The notes below the pieces were generated by a model. The model saw only the letters and a program-made list of their open reading frames with translations, did not search any database and was not told the DNA's origin. The translations under genes were made by a program, and so were the position numbers. 64,000 bases of DNA, taken from positions 7,209,608 through 7,273,607 of the forward strand of contig NC_064549.1 of assembly GCF_023856365.1 (NCBI RefSeq). The letters are read 5' to 3'. The stretch is from Brienomyrus brachyistius. Its lineage: Eukaryota; Chordata; Actinopteri; Osteoglossiformes; Mormyridae. Below are positions 43,273 to 55,900 of the stretch, piece by piece (the stretch's first letter is position 1; each line of letters opens with the position of its first letter).

Positions 43273-44725
43273 ATTTTCAAGTACAAGATAGGACATTTTC
43301 CAAGTTGTCTGGATTACAGCAACTATGTTATGTCTACTTACTGAACTCTAAGTGAATGATGATATCCCCATAACAAATAATAAATTGCAATCCGCATTGC
43401 CTAAAAATGACCTGAAAGCTGTTACTATGTTGTGGTCTTGGTAACCTCTACATCTCCTTTTTGAACCTATCAGGTTCCTCAACATATTGATTGCATTTGT
43501 ATTCTGATAACACTCACAATGTGAAGTTGTCATCTATACTTGCTGCCCTTCCAGGAAGGCCTGTAACATTGTATGTTTATGCTTTTTCAGTCTCTACATG
43601 CCTCCTCTGGCCATTTTAGCAAGGCTTTGCCGTATATTAAACGGCACACTCCATGACTGCAGGTTATCAGTATAACCTTAAACTTCTGTCAGGTATAAAC
43701 TTGCACAACACACCCACAGTGGTGGCATTTTCTCAAGGACACGGTGTTAAAATTTGGGAAACCCTGCTGGTGTTCTCATCAAGGACATTTTTAACATCTC
43801 CGGCGATGTTAAAAACGATGTAGCAAGCCAGTTATACTCACAAGTGGGATTCTTACTGGGTTCATTGGTCTGTAGAAGACAAGCGCATTTTGGAATTAAG
43901 TGCTTGGTCAGTTTTCTCCCTTACATAAAGAAATGTAATTGTCTTAAAAAAAAAAAAAAAACAATGTTGTATCTTCTGCCCCTATTTTTCATTCGTTGTC
44001 CCATTTCCTGACATGCTCAGCAAGGAATCCACTTGCACAGTCTCTCACCAATGTCCTACAGGACTCTCCCCAACAAAGTTCTGCATGATGGTGCTCATGG
44101 GAGGTAATACGCCTCAGACAGGCTGGATGGTGCCTTTTAGTGGTGGTGAGTGTGAAAGAAATTACCCAGCTCCCAAACACTCGGTCAATCACTTACCTGA
44201 CCAGATAGCTAGTGCAGCGACTTCCTTATCAGATGATTTCCCTGACTCTCCCCCCAAAAAATATTATTCACTCTCATTGTCTGTATCCAGATCATCAACC
44301 TAGAACACTGGGGCATCATTAGGACTTTTTCTTACACTCGTGTATCAGTTGAGACTGGGGAGACTCTAAATGGACCATGATTAAGGCTTGAGAGGCTGCA
44401 GCAAGAGCTGTAGCTAGAAAGCAGTCAGTGTCCGTCTTGGCGGCGACCCTAGGACCTGCTGGCGGACACCTGTGGTGAGGGAAGATGTCAGGTTTCGAAA
44501 GGAGGGCTTCTTGGCTTGAAAGCTACTGGCTGGCTAGAAATGCTGAAGCGAGGGCAGTCACAGAAGCCAATGCTCATATATCGGAGGATTGTGGAGATGT
44601 TATGGGAAACGGACAAGCGATCTCAATCATTCAGTGCTTCAGGAGGGAGAGAGAGGACCTTGTTTAGGCTTTGTTCGGCTGGGGCAGGGAGGTGCTGCCC
44701 AATTCTGGTTATATTGTTCAGCATT
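43273..44725. other. Intergenic; partly LINE-like text
   Basis: An A run at 43946-43961. From about 44390 the sequence becomes less AT-rich and leads into the LINE RT fragment. Confidence 0.35.
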
Positions 44726-44729
44726 GCCG

Positions 44730-44900
44730 CTGGAATACGGGGTGCAAGGGCAACAATTTTGTGTTATTTGGCTCCTGTATGAATGCAGTGAGAGTCGCAT
44801 CCACATCATTGGCAGAAAAGCGAAGCTGTTTAGAGTGGGTGTCAGCCAATCGGAAGGATGCTTATTGTCTGCACTCTTGTTTATGATTTTAATAGGACCG
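44730..44900 (+). pseudogene. LINE RT palm fragment
   Basis: The + frame reads KAKLFRVGVSQSEGCLLSALLFMI, seen here as FRVGVSQSEG and CLLSALLFMI. This is a degraded form of the RT motif F-V-GLRQGC-LSPLLF. The RQGC residues have been mutated, and there is no FADD motif downstream, so the fragment is dead. Confidence 0.6.
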
Positions 44901-46255
44901 CAGGACAATAATGATGCATCAAAGGCCTATCGAAGAATTAAAATATTAGAACGAGTTATCACTAGAAGAGATACAGACTATGAATTATGTTTTGGAAGAA
45001 GCTTCTGGTTAATTAAATTCAAATTCAAAGTAAAACAACACACTGACATTGTAGCAGCTCTTGAAGTTGTTGATTCTACCAGGATTCCGGATGCACATTA
45101 TCCAAATTTGAAGTACAGTAGGTAATGGAATTTTATTATGCATGATGTGAAAAGACCACCCATGATCCTCCCTGGGATAAGAGTTTGGTGTATGGATGGA
45201 TGACGTAAAAAGAAATAATATATATATATTTTTTATTTAACAAAAAATAAATATATCAGTCCTAGAAACCAAAGAATCTCATTGTTTCCAGAATCCCTGC
45301 TTTTAGGTCTCATATGACCCCATGAATAAGAAATGTCAAAACATTAGTAACCTTGTAATAGACAAAAAGCAGCAATCCTTTTTGCAAGACATTTTCATGA
45401 GTGTAACTTTGTAAAACAATACAACTACAGTAATTGTATGTTACAATGTTCAATATGTCAAATTAACACTAATATTCTCTTTTATATCATAGGTTAGTAG
45501 AGTTTTTAATATTTGTGCAAATTGGTTAACATTTTTGGGTATAGACATCTGCAGATATTTAGCCTACAACTTAAATTGTTGTTTTGCTGCATGGATGCGT
45601 ATATTAATGAAGTTGCACCAGAGGGGTCAATAACATGCAATGAGCGGTTAAACTCACTACTGAAATGTGACTTCTTCCTGCAGTTAGGTGAATTGGTGTC
45701 TCTACATCTCCCTTTGTGTGTGTCGGTGCCCTGCAGTGGGAGGTTCTCCTGGCTCGTGTCTTGCCTGCCTGGGATCGGTTCCAAGCTCCCCATGACCCAG
45801 TACCAGATAAGTGCTTTTATAAAGTATGGATTCATTTCATGACTAGGAGAAAATTATCAGCCACACCAGCAAAACAAAGCCTCTAAAAGGTAATTTTTTT
45901 AAGATTCTAGATTATTATATTTGTTCCCAGACTACCGCGAATCCATAGCAAGAATGGAAACAGTTTAAAAGCACATGAAATGACTGCTGTGAAGTCACAG
46001 AGACACATAATTGAGTATTTGAGTGATTGTGCAGTTACAATACAAAAACAATTCTATTGTGTAGAGGACCAAAAAAAGTTAATTCAATATTCCCTGAGAA
46101 CATTGTAAAATTGCAATTTTGGTGTGCTATCACTCACTCCTTTTTAACTAATTCACATTCATTTAGGTTTTTGCAGAATTGTCCACTGTATGATTTCAAC
46201 CCTTTTAGAGAAACATTCAAGAATTCAATCAGCTTCCTTCACTTTCTACTCAGGT
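44901..46255. other. Intergenic, nothing recognised
   Basis: A remnant GGATAAGAGTTTGGTGTATGGATGGATGA at about 45175-45203, here split as GGATAAGAGTTTGG and ATGGATGGATGA, looks like the very 3' end of the GGAT-tailed SINE. The rest is AT-rich. Confidence 0.35.
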
Positions 46256-46259
46256 CAAG

Positions 46260-48180
46260 TCAGGTCAGTTCAGCTTGGGGGGGCATACACTGGGACAGTA
46301 TGTTGCCACTCCCACTAAACAACAAAACACTTTGGGATCACAGTTGGCAACCCCCCAGGCCAAATATCCCCAGGTATTACATGGACATCTCCTTGGCCTA
46401 ATCAAGTCTTCATCCCAGGTCATGGGAGAGCGTCCAGGTCTCACAGTCGTACGGCAAAACAAAGAGCATCAGGACTCTAAAGACTTGGACCTTCATCCCC
46501 CTACAAAGATATCAGGAGCATCACACACCCCTTTCCAGCGACCTCATGACCCCCCATGCTCTCCCACACCAAGGTAAGTGAACCTCTCAACGTGGTCGAC
46601 ATTCTCTGCACAGACAGACAGACTGCTGATAGCTGTGCCCAAGAGGTCATTAAAGGCCTGGATCTTGGTTTTTATCCCGGCCACTCGCAAGCCCAGACAC
46701 TCAGACTCCTCGCTGAATCTCTTGAGAACCCTGATCAGAGCCCCCATTGACTTTGCAAAGATCTCAGCATTCAAGATCAGTAAATCTTTCCTTACCAACA
46801 AATGCCCCACAGCCACTGGACCCCACAACCCTTTCAGTCCATGCAAGCAAAGAATAAACTAGGAGCAAGATCACACCCTTGACAATCCCCAGAATCAACG
46901 GGGAAGAATGCAGAGGTTCTGCCTCCACTCTGTACAACACTCATAGTACCAGTGTTCAGGCCAGCCATAACATCCAGCAACTTCGGGGGGGTTCCTGCAA
47001 AGTCTCAGGAAGTCCCATTCGGCAGCTGAATCAACTGAGTTGAACACAAAAATCAACAAAGGCTACAAAGAAATCCTGCCAATATTTGCATTTGCACTCA
47101 ATGAGAACTTTCAATGCCAGGATGTAGCCGTGGTAGACATCTTAGGTGTAAAACCAGACTGCTCTGGTCACTGGTGGGCAAGGAAGTGATTATAGATCCT
47201 CTTGAGGATGACACCAGCAAGGATCTAAGCCAGCACTGAGAGCAGTATTATCTCCCTCTAGCTTCCTATTCCAAATTTGGACAACTAGTCCTGTTTTCCC
47301 GTCAATTAAGATGACGCCCATCTCCCATATAGAAGAAAAGATATTGCTTGCAATGCCAGGTGGACAACCTTACTACCAGCTTGGAAAAGTTCACCCCGGA
47401 TACCACAGATCCCTGCAGCCTTTCTTACCCCCCAGCTGATTCACAACCTGTGCAATCTCAGTGAGATTGGGTGGTTCGCAATTAATCAGAGAATGAGTCT
47501 CAAAAACTGTTGACCCAGAGATGTCCAACAAGTCTGTGGTTAAAATGCACAAACTGGGCACTTCTGTAGACTCTGCAGTTCTGTAGGAGCCTCCAGTGTC
47601 TGTCCACAAGGATGTGGTCGATCTCCTTTACTGCACCACCAGTACTGGGTTACAAAGTCCAAATATGCGGCTCAGGGCAGCCAGCGACCTGCAGCCCCTG
47701 ACCTTGACACAATCCCCATAGCCAGCCCTGTCATTGCCTGTGGTCATATTGAAGTCACCCATGACCAAAACAGTGCCACCTCCTGGGCATCCTTCACTGA
47801 GCAAATTTGCACATAAAATGTCTCCATCATCAAGAAATTACTAGTCTTGCTCTGAGTATACACAGAGACAACAGACTAGACATCTAGGGACTGTGTTAGC
47901 CAGAGTCTTATTATACGCTCTTTGAAAGGAGTGATATCAGACACCATCGGGAGGAGCCGATCCACCACAGCGACAGCTACTCCCTGAGTATGGCAGCCGT
48001 CAGAGCGACAAGACCAATGATAGGTACGCCCACCTACAGGAATCTGGCCACTCCCAGGTCTGAGGACCTCTGAGAGTGTCGGCTCTGAAATGTGGAGTTT
48101 ATGAAGGTCCTCTGACAACAGAGGAAGATGGTCATCATGCCTGAGAGACAAAACGTTCCACACACCTACTCGGAGGGGCC
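46260..48180 (-). pseudogene. LINE ORF2 fossil (endonuclease to C-terminus)
   Basis: Read on the - strand. Near 48163-47876 is an AP-endonuclease-type start: WNVLSLR, SEVLRPGSG, YHWSCRSDG and GVAVAVVDRLLP. From 46846 to 46544 is an RT-proximal segment (LRVAGIKTKIQAFNDL, VERFTYLG). Near 46490-46400 is the C-terminal VLPYDCETWTLSHDLG block. The order endonuclease, RT, C-terminus matches one LINE insertion about 1.9 kb long, shortened by deletions and stops in between. It resembles elements often annotated as craniofacial-development-protein-2-like. No intact frame remains. Confidence 0.7.
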
Positions 48181-48314
48181 ACCTCAGATTAAGACCCGAG
48201 TGCTGCTGTGCAGTGGGTAACGACTAGATAGATATCTAAATGGAACACTTCAGGTTAAACACATTTGTAAGGAGAAACAGAGAGAGAGAAAATAAAGCTG
48301 AAATTAATTATCAG

Positions 48315-48610
48315 TTTGGGTAGCAGAGTTGCTAAGTGGGCCACACTGGTACCTCACACCTTCAGGGGAAAGGCTTAAATCCCACCTTCACTCTGTGTGT
48401 GGGAGGTTTGCCTGCCCTTCCCATGGTATACACATGTTCCCTGGGTACTTTGGTTTCCTTCAATCTATTGCCCATAGTGTGTGTGTATGTGTGTTTTTAT
48501 GTATGCATATGCCCTGTAATGTACTGGCAACCCATCCAAGGTATACCCCAGCCTTGTGCCCAAAGCAGCCTCTGATAGGCTCCAGGTCCCCTGGGTGGAA
48601 AATGGTTGGA
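48315..48610 (+). repeat. Decayed GGAT-tailed SINE copy
   Basis: Follows the consensus GGTAGCAGAGTTGC, ACCTCACACCTTCAGGGG, CCCTGGGTACTTTGGTTTCC, TGTACTGGCAACCCATCCAAG, GATAGGCTCCAGG and GGTTGGATGA. More diverged than the 18.1 and 53.5 kb copies, with a small TG expansion in the middle. Confidence 0.65.
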
Positions 48611-48639
48611 TGAATTATTCATATGAAGATATCAGAAGC

Positions 48640-49165
48640 AACTGATAAAACTAAAATGTACTGCTTGCATAAGTATTCATTCCTGACACCTTAGTATTCG
48701 GTACAGTCTTTTGCCACAATGACAATTTCAGTCTATTAGTGTAGATATATAATAGCTTTGAACATTTGTTTGGAATCATGTTTGCCCACTTTTCCTGAAA
48801 GACTGGTACCAGCTCAAGTAAGTTCTTTGGACTGCAGTTTTCAAAGCATGCCACAGATTCTTAAAGGGATTGAGATCAGGATTGGAACTATTATGTTCAT
48901 CTTGTTTCCAGGCCATTCCAGTGTAGCTTTGGTTCTGTGTTGTGGATCACTGTCTTGCTGAAAGATGAATTTCCTATTAAGCTTCAGTTTTTGAGGACTT
49001 AATCAAGCTCCTCTACATTACTGAATTTGTAATCTGTGCCATCTATTGTTGCTTAATTTCTGACAAGATTACCAGTCAGTGCTTATGAGAAGCTTTCCCA
49101 CAACATAATGTTGCCACCATCAAATTTCACTGTAGGGATTGTGTTTTTGGGGGATGGGTAGTGTT
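48640..49165. repeat. DNA-transposon-derived dispersed repeat
   Basis: A widespread fish repeat layout: GCATAAGTATTCATTCCTGA at one side, TTAAAGGGATTGAGATCAGG and GATCACTGTCTTGCTGAAAG in the middle, CACAACATAATGTTGCCACC and CACTGTAGGGATTGTG at the other side. This is transposase-derived text in antisense, without an open frame. Shorter related pieces lie at 13.4 kb and 26.9-27.6 kb. Confidence 0.5.
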
Positions 49166-50339
49166 ACTTTTACATCACACATAACGCTTTGCATCAGATC
49201 ACAAGCAATGTTCTCCCACATCTTAGCTTGATCACTGTGGCAAACTCCAAACGAGCTTTGACATAGCTCTGCTTGACGTCTTTCTTGCCAGCCTCTCATA
49301 CAAGATGGTATTTTGCAGAGTTCTTCGCATATTTGTCTCATTGTGGGCTCTGGTTTACCCCAGGTGACATAAAGCAGGGTAACACCTGGGGCAGGATTAG
49401 GATAATTTACATCGACAATGTCTGAATGATATGTGAAATGGTTTACTGGTGTGGCAAGCTGTGGAAAACACAAATAACAGACACACACACACACACACAC
49501 ACACCTTGACGTACACTTTGCTTCCACATTAATTTGACATAACACTTTAAATCGCACTTGACAAGCAGAAACAGAAATGATGCCCTGGCATAAAATTATC
49601 ATTGACATTTTTAGGCATCTCTACATATCTAGCTAAGTTATGCTTTCTTTTGGCAAGTCGGGCGCTAACCCTTTATCCTGGTACTGGTGAGATGTTTTGT
49701 TGGTAAGATACTAAGCACTTCTGCGTCAACATACAGTAAGGATATAGTTGTGGTGGGAGAAAGATCAAGTGAAATTCAAGGCTTTTGGGCATAGAGTGGT
49801 ATAGATTTCTGATGATTACTTCAAAATGTTAATGTATGGACAAACTTTAAAGAGTGCTATACAATTTTATATCACCCACAAAGCATGTTGCATATGCGGA
49901 GGTCTATTCTTTTGCATGCTTATATAACATACTCCATACTAATGTTATATGTAGAGATATGCACATAAAAGCTTAATTTGGTTTTTGATTATAGGTTAAG
50001 TGTTCACACATTACATTATTTGCCTCAATAGCACGTATAAATGTAAGTTTACAGAAAAATGTTCGGAAGAATCATTTACGTATAGTAACGTTCTACCCCT
50101 TATGCATTCATTGATTATGAATCATCAGAAACATTTCACATTAATTATGATTTTTAAAGCGGATAGAAATATGGTCAAAACCCAAAACAATTCAGAAATG
50201 TAGTTTGTATGGAAAGGTGGCTTTAAGAAAGCTATACTTTTGACTATAAATATACGCGCGCACATACACATAAATAAATAAATAGTCTTGCATATATACT
50301 CGTTTTTAACCCTGCACCGTATCTTCCTCGTCTTGTCAT
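49166..50339. other. Intergenic; (AC)n run
   Basis: An (AC)11 run at 49482-49503 creates a spurious Cys-Val frame on the - strand. Otherwise AT-rich. Confidence 0.4.
49482..49503. repeat. (AC)n microsatellite
   Basis: Eleven AC dinucleotides. Confidence 0.9.
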
Positions 50340-51129
50340 ACCAGATCATTTCTCTCGAGTGATCTGCACAGCGAAAACTATAATCCTGTATTGCCTCTAA
50401 AACCTTCGATACGTGTAGAAAATACTTCCATTAATAAACTTGCGTATGCCGGTGTACACAATCTGTTTCCTTAAAACTACTTGGTCGTAGTGAAATTGAA
50501 ATTACACACCAGAAAGGATGGATCTGCCCTTGGCAAAAGGACGTCGGACCGGGGAAGCATGGAGTAGACCTAAACGATTTCTTGCTTCAGTTGTCCGAGA
50601 AAAGCGTTTTATTTGAGCTATTGAACGAGATATTATATAATATACACAACTCTTTCGGGATTCACTCCTGTTTTTTATACATCACGGACACTACTCCTGC
50701 GTTTTCTACAGCTTAATAAATTCGTTGTGGATTACCACTGAAGGACAACGTAAAAGAATAGCAGAAGACGTATATTGCAACAGCAGAAGAATGTATGTTC
50801 CACATCAGATATAGCAATGCAACTAAAATCTTTGTGTTTCGGTGTTAAGTGTTCTCAGTTAAAATGAAACAGCTATAGAAGCTTCCTGGAACCTCTTTCC
50901 TGACGTCTATTTTGCCTCTTTGGATCTATGTCTGTAAGCGCTGCCATTTCTTTTTGTTGTCACTGGAATTAAAGGTTTTTTTGCTGGCGCTCCTTACTAC
51001 TGAACACTTGGTGTTCGTTCGCCCTGGGCACCGGCGGGCGAGTCCTTCATTATACAACGACAGGCGCAATTTTGGAGCTGCATACATCGATTATTGCAAT
51101 ACAAAGGAGCAGTGTGACACATTTGAAAG
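50340..51129 (+). other. Possible promoter and non-coding leader exon of the LRFN gene
   Basis: Unlike its surroundings this stretch shows no repeat text and has moderate G+C with scattered CpG (CCGGCGGGCGAG at about 51030-51041). It ends in CATTTGAAAG followed by GTAATC, a plausible donor at 51130. LRFN genes carry untranslated leader exons, and the coding exon 4.8 kb downstream starts right after an acceptor, so an upstream exon must exist. Placing it here is inference. Confidence 0.3.
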
Positions 51130-53482
51130 GTAATCAATTAACCATTGCATCCAATTACAAGTTATCTGTATATATTTTTGCTTTTATTTATTTATTTGTT
51201 TGTTTGTTGAATTATTCCCGCGACCCTGATCAGGATACGCGTTTAGGAGATGGATGGATTGATATATGTTTAACTATTATTGTTATATATATTATTTTAC
51301 ATACATGTGTCCATGATACATGCGTATGTTTCCTGGTTGGAAACGTACACATATATTACAGACAGCATACAAACCGCGCATTATGTGAAAAAAGCGATAT
51401 GTGTTTAAGAACGTATCATGCCTATGCATTATGGAAAAATTACTGTCCATATAAAGCAGTGTTTGTTAAGGTAAACAGCACATTTACACTCTGGCGAATT
51501 TCACCGGAATGTGTTATGCTGAAATATGTATTTGTTGCATTCTGTTTACAATAGCGATACTTTACTCTGATACGTTTCAGAATTGCATGGTGGGTTACAA
51601 AAGTATTTATTCACATTTTGTATATAGACAAATATTTTGCAAACCCAGACGTTCCAGGACCTAGGAGAGCTCAAAAACACTATGGCGGTTTTCGTTTACT
51701 AGCTTTAAAAAGGCACCGTTAATGTTATGAAAAACAGAAGGCGTAAAATTTGCATTCTGATCATGGCATTCAATGCAAAGTCATGGAGGCTGAAATATTA
51801 CGACAAATAAGTCAAGCGACTACCGAGTACCTGATGTTCTACATTGTTATTAAACTGGCACGTATATAGAAGCATGCCGACAGACACATGAATATATACC
51901 GCAAATTCTTTTAAACGAAGGAAGCCTGGCTCCCAAAGGTATTTATAAGGGCAACTGATAATCTAATATGAATCACTTCGGGTTGAATGCCTTTCTTATC
52001 ATTGTGCTGCACTGATATTGCTTTATCGATCAGATATGGATGTATTTACTAGTGATACTAGTGAACTATAACTGTAATTAGTTTCAGTTTAAAAAATGTC
52101 AGAAAACTGCAGTCTAATGAGCATCAGAAAATTGGCACCACTATACTTTTAGATGAGAATATTTCTTTATTTTATCGTGTTTGCCATGACATTATTGTTT
52201 TGAAAACTAATATATATATAGTTAAACAACTTTTCACCAAATATGGACGGGATGTCCAGGCAAGTAGTATGCAATGAATCATTAGTGTTATTGTGTATTG
52301 CATATGGTGGGGTTGTAATTTGACCTTGTGCCACATCAAAAACACATATTCGCTTTCACTCAGGAAACTGTCAGACATCAGGTAAATTATTTTGCTTGCA
52401 GAGAACATAATTTTTTTTTTCGGACACACCCAATGTAGGGTCATCACAAGTTACACATGCTTCATTTAATATTCCCAAGCACTGAGAATCCATTTTAGGA
52501 ATTCCGCTACAGTACAAGTGTGAGTCTATAATTGCACTCAGACCCTAGTTCATCACTATACCTCCCGTGCTATGTTATATAACTGCATATGTCCTTGGTT
52601 GTCTAAGGTAGGGAGCTGAGAGCCAATGACTACATTTGCAAGGAAGCCCAGCAACTGCAGAGCAGGAGAGGAGGGGGCTAGGCTTGTTAGTTCGCGCACA
52701 ACTGCAATCTGCTTGAGGAAACTCTGCAGGGTTAGACTTCATTTGCTTGCTTATATTCCTGGCCTTTTGCCAGTAAATAAATATTTTAACATGTTACTTT
52801 CTTTAATGCAGAAAAGACCATTGCTTGTGGGTCATGTAATTCCTCAGGGGTGAGCTGTTTTGTTTGTTTTTTTGTTTTCTAAGTACGAACAATTTGGATG
52901 TATTCTTGTCATGCATATCTGTGGTTTAATACTTGCTATTGGCAACACCTTGTGTATTGGATTCTTATGTATTGGAATAGGAAATAAATTAATCTTCCTT
53001 GACTATTGATAGTTAATTAAAAGTAATCTGCACTGCTACATTGGTGTTCATTCATTTGGTTTGAGAAATGGTTCTTTTCTAACACACGATGCAGTAGAAA
53101 TGAATGAATGATAATTTACAATTTCTCTATAAAAGATATATGGACAACATTCCCATAAACACTTAATAAAAGGTAATTCGTATAGTATTGTAATATCAAA
53201 TCTTTCGAGATTTTGGCTTTGGAAAACTGTAGAAAACAATACAAAATTGACAATGTTTATGAAAATTGCGAAATAATTCGTTAATGAACAGAATGAACAG
53301 GTAATCGTTGAGGGAACCTCCAGTGTTTTTCAGACACACTAGACCTTGGTTTTATGTCGCTGATGTTGGGGACTATTGCTACGGACTAAACGAAAGAAAT
53401 AAAAGACACTAATTCTAACTTATTTACTCTATTGTGTTGTAGCAAGCCATAAAACTTTAAAGACAATTGCCACTGGTATTAT
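51130..53482. other. Intergenic or LRFN first-intron DNA, AT-rich
   Basis: A short SINE 3'-end remnant near 51219-51256 (CGCGACCCTGATCAGGATAC then GATGGATGGATT). A TGGTGGGTTACAAAAGTATT block near 51588 resembles a transposon end. No gene recognised. Confidence 0.4.
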
Positions 53483-53824
53483 AGCCATCCATCCATCCAT
53501 TTTCCAAACCGCTTATCCTATTGGGTCGCGGGAGGTCCGGAGCCGATCCCAGAAGCAATGGGCACGAGGCAGGGAACAATCCAGGATGGGGGGCCAGCCC
53601 ATCGCAGGGCACACTCACACACCATTCACTCACACATGCACTCCTATGGGCAATTTAACAACTCCAATTAGCCTCAGCATGTTTTTTGGAAACCGGAGTA
53701 CCCGGGGGAAACCCCACGACGACATGCAAACTCCACACACACGTAACCCAGGCGGAGACTCGAACCCAGGTCCCAGAGGTGCGAGGCAACAGTGCTAACC
53801 ACTGCACCACCCCGCCACCCCTAT
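53483..53824 (-). repeat. GGAT-tailed SINE, well-preserved copy 2
   Basis: Near-identical to 18081-18420, with a 14-bp insertion (CATTCACTCACACA) and a deletion where the other copy has GACTGTGGGG. The word ATAG stands directly at both ends and may be a short target-site duplication. Confidence 0.85.
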
Positions 53825-53904
53825 AGACTTTACCAATATTTATTAATGAGAAGATATAAACTTTACTCCTACATTCTTTGTCAAGCAAACGGATATATCT
53901 CCAT

Positions 53905-54110
53905 CCAGTTTTCAACCAATTATCCCGCAGGTTTTCGGGGAGTTGGAGCCTATTGCAGGCAGCATACGGTACAAGTTGACCAAGGATAGGATGCCATTCC
54001 ACCACATGACACACAAACTAAGAGCAATATATGGAACCATGGCAGAAACTTGAACACTGGTCTCAGAAGGCAACCATGCTAACCACTGCACCCCCAAACC
54101 CCCCTGAGGC
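53905..54110 (-). repeat. Older SINE copy adjacent to the younger one
   Basis: Contains CCATCCAGTTTTC, a TTATCCCGCAGG block, GGAGCCTATTGCAGGCAGC, GGATAGGATGCCATTCCACC and TGCTAACCACTGCACC, all matching the same SINE consensus in the same direction but highly diverged. Confidence 0.6.
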
Positions 54111-55900
54111 TTGAGGCCACCCATTGCCAGCATATATATGACGTTTTTCCCTTATTTACATCAGTCTTAAATTACAATACTATTCATCCTTTGGTTTTTG
54201 TGGTTGTACACTTCCCATAACATATTAGCATATTGAAGGATTTTATATCTAAAAAATCTCCTAAATTTGTGAATCCGGTCATTTTCCAATTAACATGGTT
54301 TTGGTTTTTCCAGACTGATACTGAATCAATGATACTGATACTGTAGGACTTTATTTTGTAAACCTTGTTCTCCCCTAGTAAACAGCTCCGTCAGTGACAG
54401 CATCACATGTTCAGACTATGCTATTTAAAGCAGGCAGGAATGGGCCTAGGGATTTTGTGTGTGGACTTCACAAAAATATTTCATTGAATGGGCTTTCAGT
54501 GCTTTGTTTTAATTTATTTTTTCCATTAAAGAAACCATGTTGACATTTTTCTTTAGATTTAATTTGCTTGCATTTATCTCATGAGTTTAATATTCCGTTT
54601 TCAAGTAACTGTTCAATTTCAGACAGATTTTTCACTTTCCTGAGCAATATGTATGCACCTTCATTTGCAGTTATTAGTTGTAGATCAAGGAAACATCAAG
54701 CAGACATTAAGGACAGGAAGAATTTCATAGGCTGCATATCCCTACAAACACAACTGGTTAAGTGTTAGGCAAGGGGTAACCAACTTTACTTTATTTATCA
54801 TCATCGTATAGGTAGAAAATTCAGTGTTTACATATCCATTTTTCCAGCAGCCCCAGACAAATTTAATGAAATATCGTCACAGCTAGAGGAATGAATGACT
54901 CAAGGGCAGGCACTTTGGGCAAAGGAAAAGGGGCTTTAGTGGAACAAAACCAAATAAAGAGGACCACAAGGGATCAAAACGGGAAGGTTACACATTGGAA
55001 GGACACTGGCTGACAGGCAGCACAAAATTAATGAATGGACTGGGGAACACAGGACTGGGAAGCATGTATATACAAGACTAACATGGGAGCTAACGAGAGG
55101 CAGCTGGGAGCGATTAACATGAGGATAGGAACGAGGGGTAAGACAAACAGGTAACAGGTGTGGCTAGTTAGGGATATGCTAGGGAGGAGATAGGGGGGTC
55201 AGGTGATATGGCAGGCAGAACATGACAAATATAAAAATTGTATTTTGAGACCAATGGTATTCATATGCTTTTGGTTTTTAAAATTGTGACTTTGAAAACT
55301 GACTGAACTTAATTGTACAGTGATGAAAATGCATAAGTACATTTGCTGGGGACAGGACTTTGGAGAGTGCTGGTGCAAATTATTGAATCCATCTCTGCGA
55401 TGTGGTGTAATATCCAGGATAGGCTGCAGACCCCCACAACCCTAAAAAAGACAAGCAGGTTCAGGAAATGGATGGATGGATAGATGCCATCTGGTGAATG
55501 AGGACTCCTAGGTACCATGAAGACAATATACTGTTATGATGGTTCTTCAAGTTTCCTAACGGCAGGTCCATTGCTGTAAAAATTGAGTTCATCCATCTCA
55601 TTGTTGGCTGTCCTCTTACTCCTATATCTTTGACTTCTCCAAGTATTATGTTTTTTTCCAAAGCATTCCGCCAAAATAAGATTTAGTGTGGTGATTTGTG
55701 CTTCGAATGAAAATACGGATTGTATATGTAGACCTTACTGTCCATAGTATTTTTAAATGTCTTCTTGTAATAGTCGTCAACAAATTGAAAAGCATCAATA
55801 ATCCTCCTCTCCTCCTCACCGCCTAGGTGAATTTGTGTGTACCTGTCCTGTAGGTTTTCACATCTCACCGACATTTCTGTCTTTTGACAGGTGCCCTGCC
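54111..55900. other. Upstream flank of the LRFN coding exon
   Basis: About 54880-55230 is purine-rich and ends near GCAGAACATGACA; it may be an LTR fragment, unproven. A SINE 3' remnant lies at about 55410-55485 (GGATAGGCTGCAGACCC ... ATGGATGGATGG). The last 40 nt (TTCTGTCTTTTGACAG) form the splice acceptor of the coding exon. Confidence 0.4.

Noticed and set aside
44485..45125. Overlapping + frames that could be read as a host gene of 178 codons
   Set aside because: The middle carries a degraded LINE RT motif; the remainder has no independent support.
49120..49608. 162-codon - frame
   Set aside because: Contains an (AC)n-derived Cys-Val run and transposon-derived repeat text; no domain.
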